Source of the DNA: Sphingobacteriales bacterium
Lineage (GTDB): Bacteria; Bacteroidota; Bacteroidia; AKYH767-A; OLB10
Length of the DNA: 38,102 nucleotides
Assembly: GCA_021299095.1 (NCBI GenBank)
Contig: JAJTFW010000010.1
Span: forward strand, 1-38,102
Reading direction: 5' to 3'
The notes beneath the pieces are model-generated. The model was not told the origin of the DNA, did not search any database, and was given only the letters and a program-made list of their open reading frames with translations. Each line of letters begins with the position of its first letter. Position 1 is the stretch's first letter. A program made the translations under genes and the position numbers. Below are positions 34,344 through 38,102 of the stretch, one piece after another.

Positions 34344-36840
34344 AAAGCTGGTCCTTTTGTTCGTCCTAATTGGGATGTGCGCCGGCTTGGTTAGCGCTCA
34401 GCAAGTCGGTAGCGCCGAAGGTGTTCGCATTGATTTCAGTAACCCGAAAGAATACGAACTCGGAGGTATTACAGTTTCCGGAGTTCAGTTTCTGGACGAA
34501 AGCGTACTAATCACCCTAACAGGTCTGAACGTAGGCGATCGCTACCGTATTCCAGGGGAGCGCATTTCAATGGCCGTTGAAAACCTGTGGAAGCAAGGTT
34601 TGTTGTCCGACATTAAAGTAATCGCCACCAAAGTCATCAGCGATCGTATTTTTCTCAACTTCCAGCTAAGCGAGCGGCCTCGCTTGTCTCGTTTCGCATT
34701 TCAGGGTATATCGAAAAGTGAAGCGGACAAGTTGAGGGAGAAACTGCAACTCGTAAAAGGAAAAGTCATCACCGAAAACCTGGTATATCTGACCCGGAAT
34801 CAGGTCCGTGATTACTATATCGACAAAGGATTCCTGTTCATCGATGTCAGCATCCAAACTGAAAGGGACTCCACTGCCGGTGCAAACCAGGAGCTGATGC
34901 GGATTACCGTGGGCAACAGAAAACGTGTCAAGATTAACGATGTGATTTTGCACGGCAATTCGGTACTGAGCGAAAAGAAATTGCTCAGCAAAATGAAGGG
35001 GAGCAAGGAGTCTGCCTGGTATAAAATCTTCAGCAACTCGAAGTACGGGGATGAGGCACTCGAGAAAGACAAGGAAAAAATCATTGCAACCTATGCGGGC
35101 AAGGGAATGCGCGATGCCAGCATCTTAAAAGACAGCGTATATCGGCACGATGACCGCACTGTCAATATCGAATTATGGATTCAGGAAGGGCCGAAGTATT
35201 ACTTCAGGAATATAGACTGGGTCGGAAACACCAAGTATACTTCTACACAACTGGGGCAGATCCTGAGTATCAAACGAGGGGATATTTACAACCAGCAGAA
35301 ACTTGAAGAAGGCCTCTTCATCTCCCAAAGCGGCAGGGATATCAGCTCCTTGTACATGGACGATGGTTACTTGTTTTTTCAAGTGACTCCTGTTGAAGTC
35401 CTTGTTGACCAAGACTCTATTGACCTGGAAATGCGCATCTATGAAGGCAAGCAGGCCACAGTGAACAGGGTTACAGTAAAAGGCAACACCAAAACGAATG
35501 ACAAGGTGGTGCTAAGAGAAATCCGCACCAAACCGGGGCAGTTGTTCAATCGCTCTGACATCATCCGCACCCAGCGTGAACTTGCCCAGCTCGGTTATTT
35601 CGATCAGGAAAAACTCAATGTAAACCCCAAGCCCAATCCGGCCGACGGAACTGTCGATATCGAATACACCGTAGAGGAGCGTCCGTCAGATCAGCTTGAA
35701 CTATCGGGCGGTTGGGGTGGTGGCGCCGGTGTTGTGGGAACTCTTGGTGTTTCCTTCAATAATTTTTCTGCACGCAACATTTTCCGCAGGGACACCTGGT
35801 CTCCTTTACCCACAGGTGATGGGCAGCGTCTGTCTATCCGCTTCCAATCGAATGGACGATTTTTCCAGAGTTACAATGCCAGTTTCACCGAACCGTGGTT
35901 AGGAGGGCGCAAGCCGAATTCGCTCAGTGTTTCGGCCTTTCGGTCTATCCAAACAGACGGACTTCCGAAGGACGATGCGAACCGCTCCGTCCTTGCCATC
36001 AGTGGTATGTCGGTGGGTTTAGGAAGACGCCTTACCTGGCCTGACGATTTCTTCCAGATCTATCACGAGGCGGCATTTCAGCGCTACTCACTTGATCAGT
36101 GGACCGGCACCTTTTTGTTTACGGACGGGAACTCGAACAACTTGAACTTCGAACAGACCATTTCCCGCAATTCCGTTGATGGGTTAATCTGGATCCGGAG
36201 TGGTTCGCAGTTGTCGTTCACCCTTCAACTTACACCTCCCTTCAGCCTGTTTAACAAGACCACCGACTATGCCTCGGCCCCATCCGAGATAAAATACAAA
36301 TGGATTGAATACCACAAGTGGAAATTCAGTGGTAGCTGGTACCGTTCTCTCGGTAATAAGTTTGTGTTGTTTTCACGCGCACAAATGGCCATTTTGGGCT
36401 TCTACAATCCGGATATCGGTCCATCCCCCTTTGAGCGGTTTTACCTGGGCGGTGACGGATTATCGGGATTCGCCCTAGACGGACGTGAAATCATCGCCTT
36501 ACGGGGTTATGAAAACAACACGATTACACCCAGAATCAAGGGGAATCCCGTTGGAGGAACCGCCTACAACAAATTCACCATGGAGCTGCGCTTTCCGGTC
36601 TCCCTTAACCCCTCAGCAACCATTTACACCCTGGCCTTCCTTGAAGGAGGTAACAACTGGCTTGGAACACGATACTTCAACCCCTTTGTTCTCAAGCGTT
36701 CTGCCGGAGTCGGTGTACGGATATTCCTGCCCATGTTCGGTCTGCTCGGCCTTGACTGGGGTTATGGATTTGACGAGGTTGAGAACCTACCGGGTGTGAA
36801 CGGTGCCAATTTCCACTTCACCATCGGCCAGCAGTTTTAA
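34336..36840 (+). CDS. bamA: Outer-membrane protein assembly factor BamA
   Basis: An 834-residue Omp85 protein that folds and inserts outer-membrane proteins. A signal peptide (about 1-21, ending VSAQQ) is followed by five POTRA modules to about residue 450 (for example ITVSGVQFLDESVLITLTGL, RVTVKGNTKTNDKVVLREIR, GQLFNRSDIIRTQRELAQLG), then a 16-strand-type barrel. The strand-6 loop reads ALRGYENN, the VRGY-like motif that contacts the barrel interior, and the chain ends FHFTIGQQF with the terminal Phe. Length is typical of Bacteroidota BamA. The start overlaps the uppS stop by 8 bases. Two OmpH/Skp-type chaperones follow, as in other members of the phylum. Confidence 0.96.
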   Translation: MRKKLVLLFVLIGMCAGLVSAQQVGSAEGVRIDFSNPKEYELGGITVSGVQFLDESVLITLTGLNVGDRYRIPGERISMAVENLWKQGLLSDIKVIATKVISDRIFLNFQLSERPRLSRFAFQGISKSEADKLREKLQLVKGKVITENLVYLTRNQVRDYYIDKGFLFIDVSIQTERDSTAGANQELMRITVGNRKRVKINDVILHGNSVLSEKKLLSKMKGSKESAWYKIFSNSKYGDEALEKDKEKIIATYAGKGMRDASILKDSVYRHDDRTVNIELWIQEGPKYYFRNIDWVGNTKYTSTQLGQILSIKRGDIYNQQKLEEGLFISQSGRDISSLYMDDGYLFFQVTPVEVLVDQDSIDLEMRIYEGKQATVNRVTVKGNTKTNDKVVLREIRTKPGQLFNRSDIIRTQRELAQLGYFDQEKLNVNPKPNPADGTVDIEYTVEERPSDQLELSGGWGGGAGVVGTLGVSFNNFSARNIFRRDTWSPLPTGDGQRLSIRFQSNGRFFQSYNASFTEPWLGGRKPNSLSVSAFRSIQTDGLPKDDANRSVLAISGMSVGLGRRLTWPDDFFQIYHEAAFQRYSLDQWTGTFLFTDGNSNNLNFEQTISRNSVDGLIWIRSGSQLSFTLQLTPPFSLFNKTTDYASAPSEIKYKWIEYHKWKFSGSWYRSLGNKFVLFSRAQMAILGFYNPDIGPSPFERFYLGGDGLSGFALDGREIIALRGYENNTITPRIKGNPVGGTAYNKFTMELRFPVSLNPSATIYTLAFLEGGNNWLGTRYFNPFVLKRSAGVGVRIFLPMFGLLGLDWGYGFDEVENLPGVNGANFHFTIGQQF

Positions 36841-36869
36841 GTTTTGGCACCCCAAGGTGCAGGGCTGCA

Positions 36870-36900
36870 TTGGCTGGTTAGGCAGGATTCGGTACTTTTG
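36870..36900 (+). promoter_or_regulatory. Promoter TTG-N20-TACTTTTG for the ompH pair
   Basis: TTG (36870-36872), a 20-base spacer and TACTTTTG (36893-36900) fit the phylum consensus within one base of spacing. The start codon of the first ompH gene is 44 bases downstream, room for a normal leader. Confidence 0.7.
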
Positions 36901-36944
36901 GCACGATTCTTTCCACGGTCCGCACGAACCATTCCAAACATCAC

Positions 36945-37550
36945 ATGAAGAAGCTCATCCTTGCCTTGTTTTCCGGAATCCTGTTGGCATTTGCACCTTC
37001 AGCATTCGCGCAGAAGTACGCCTACATAGATTCACAGTACATCCTTGACAATATCTCCGAATACAAGGCGGCCCAACAGCAATTGGATCAACTGAGTATC
37101 GCCTGGCAAAAGGAAATCGAATCGAAGTACGCCGTAATAGATAAACTATACAAGGATTATCAGGCAGAGCAAATCCTGCTGACCGAAGACATGCGCCGTA
37201 AGCGTGAGATGGAAATCACCACGAAGGAGAAAGAAGTAAAGGAATTTCAAAAGCAGAAATTCGGGTACGAAGGTGAGCTATTCAAGAAAAAACAAGAACT
37301 CATCAAGCCAATCCAAGATAAGATTTATAACGCCGTCAAGAAAATGGCCACTGAACAAAGCTATGCGGTGATTTTCGATAAATCAGGAGACTTGGTTATG
37401 CTTTACACCAATCCGAAATACGACAAAAGTGACGATATCCTATCTGCCATGGGATACAAAGCCGGTAATAAAAACCAGGCTCCAGATGCTGCAGGGGGTG
37501 CCAAACAAGGTGGCCCTGAGGCAGCACCTGCTGCAGACGAACGTAAATAA
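36945..37550 (+). CDS. OmpH/Skp-family periplasmic chaperone, copy 1
   Basis: A 201-residue protein with a signal peptide (about 1-23, ending AFAQ). The mature N terminus KYAYIDSQYILDNISEYKAAQQQLDQL is the OmpH/Skp beta-strand and first helix. A long charged coiled coil (about 50-130) leads to KPIQDKIYNAVKKMATEQSYAVIFDKSGDLVMLYTNP, the closing beta body. Skp-type chaperones form trimers that carry unfolded outer-membrane proteins to BamA, encoded directly upstream. The last 35 residues form an Ala/Gly/Pro-rich, disordered-looking tail (GNKNQAPDAAGGAKQGG and on) absent from copy 2. A good consensus promoter precedes it. Confidence 0.93.
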   Translation: MKKLILALFSGILLAFAPSAFAQKYAYIDSQYILDNISEYKAAQQQLDQLSIAWQKEIESKYAVIDKLYKDYQAEQILLTEDMRRKREMEITTKEKEVKEFQKQKFGYEGELFKKKQELIKPIQDKIYNAVKKMATEQSYAVIFDKSGDLVMLYTNPKYDKSDDILSAMGYKAGNKNQAPDAAGGAKQGGPEAAPAADERK

Positions 37551-37579
37551 ATCCAACGCGCATCAAGCAACTCCTCTCT

Positions 37580-38092
37580 ATGACCCGCAAACTCCTTCTG
37601 ACCGGTTTCGCTATTGCCGGCTTATTCTTCACAGCTCAGGCTCAGCATTCCTACAAATTCGGACATGTGAACTCAACCCAGCTACTTAGCATGATGCCTG
37701 AAACAAAATCGGCTGATTCTTCGCTTCAAAAGTTCGGCTTATCGCTCGAAAACCAGTTGAAGACCATGACCGGTGAGTATCAAAACAAAATCAGCGATTT
37801 CAAATCGAAGGAAGCTTCCATGGCTGACCCCATCAAAGATTCGAAGTTGAAGGAGATTAGCGACCTCGAAGAGCGCATACAAACCTTCCAAGAGTCGGCA
37901 CAATCCTCCATGCAAAAGAAGAAAGAAGAACTATACACGCCTATTCTTAAGAAAGCAGAAGAGGCCATCAATGCCGTTGCCAAGGAAAACAAGTACAGTT
38001 ATATCTTCGACACAGGTGCTGGCAGTCTACTCTTCGCTCAAGAAAGCGATGATGTACTGCCTCTGGTGAAAAGCAAATTGGGATTGAAGTAA
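37580..38092 (+). CDS. OmpH/Skp-family periplasmic chaperone, copy 2
   Basis: A 170-residue Skp-like protein, 29 bases after copy 1 and likely in the same transcript. Signal peptide about 1-21 (GFAIAGLFFTAQAQ), then YKFGHVNSTQLLSMMPETKSADSSLQKF, a coiled-coil arm (about 55-115, KISDFKSKEASMADPIKDSK and on), and a closing KAEEAINAVAKENKYSYIFDTGAGSLLFAQESDDVLPLVKSKLGL. It keeps the YIFD closing strand typical of Bacteroidota OmpH and lacks the Ala/Gly tail of copy 1. Tandem OmpH genes after bamA are usual in the phylum; different client sets are possible but unproven. The window ends 10 bases after the stop, so a terminator cannot be judged. Confidence 0.93.
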   Translation: MTRKLLLTGFAIAGLFFTAQAQHSYKFGHVNSTQLLSMMPETKSADSSLQKFGLSLENQLKTMTGEYQNKISDFKSKEASMADPIKDSKLKEISDLEERIQTFQESAQSSMQKKKEELYTPILKKAEEAINAVAKENKYSYIFDTGAGSLLFAQESDDVLPLVKSKLGLK

Positions 38093-38102
38093 CCGGCTTC
38101 AT

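Noticed and set aside
36847-36860. GCACC-CCAA-GGTGC hairpin just after bamA
   Set aside because: The stem is only 5 bp and no T-run follows, so a terminator is not supported.
1-38102. CRISPR array, insertion sequence, prophage, toxin-antitoxin or defence island
   Set aside because: I searched by eye for regular repeats, transposase or integrase motifs and small paired genes and found none; nearly all sequence is accounted for by core genes.

Overview
The window is chromosomal DNA from a member of the Bacteroidota; I cannot place it to family. Four lines of evidence agree. The division and cell-wall (dcw) cluster lacks murF and ddl and ends in ftsZ-yqeY. There are gldC and PorG-type genes, which are gliding and type IX secretion (T9SS) families confined to this phylum. 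The gene order PorG-uppS-bamA-ompH-ompH is the one I recall from Porphyromonas (PG0189-PG0193). Several promoters fit the TAnnTTTG/TTG pattern of the phylum's primary sigma factor. I see no rRNA, tRNA, insertion sequence, prophage or CRISPR array; the region looks like ordinary vertically inherited core genome.

Layout. Positions 1-785 (minus) hold the 5' part of pheT, which runs off the left edge. It is separated by an intrinsic terminator from a long minus-strand operon, 17029 to 886: mraZ, rsmH, ftsL-like, ftsI (PASTA-containing), murE, mraY, murD, ftsW, murG, murC, ftsQ, ftsA, ftsZ, yqeY. Most junctions are overlaps of a few bases or gaps under 25 bases. Upstream of mraZ are three GTGGG repeats spaced exactly 10 bp, the expected MraZ operator. 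Across a 437-bp divergent gap lies a translationally coupled pair of acyltransferases (17467-19256) resembling the O- and N-acyltransferases of glycine/ornithine lipid synthesis. engB and gldC (minus) follow, then a divergent 1120-residue outer-membrane-type protein (20338-23700) with a degenerate peptidase-MA-like part, a TolB-like propeller and a C-terminal barrel-like part. An M20 amidohydrolase, fructose-1,6-bisphosphatase, a 3-phosphoglycerate dehydrogenase and pdxJ come next.

The right end (28564-38092, plus) is an envelope-biogenesis cluster: CBS-domain protein, a short Omp85-like protein, nadK, two tandem PorG-like proteins, uppS, bamA and two OmpH/Skp chaperones. Functionally, UppS makes the lipid carrier used by MraY/MurG, MurC/D/E/G make lipid II, FtsW/FtsI polymerise it at the FtsZ/FtsA/FtsQ/FtsL ring, and BamA plus the Skp-like chaperones assemble outer-membrane proteins, probably including the PorG-like and barrel proteins seen here.

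The points most worth a second look are the three-part protein at 20338-23700, the tandem PorG-like pair with a hairpin between them, the acyltransferase pair with an HX5D motif, the extra Omp85-like gene with no possible ATG start, the non-ATG start of murG, and the repeat-bearing FtsZ linker. I did not find a clearly novel multi-gene system.
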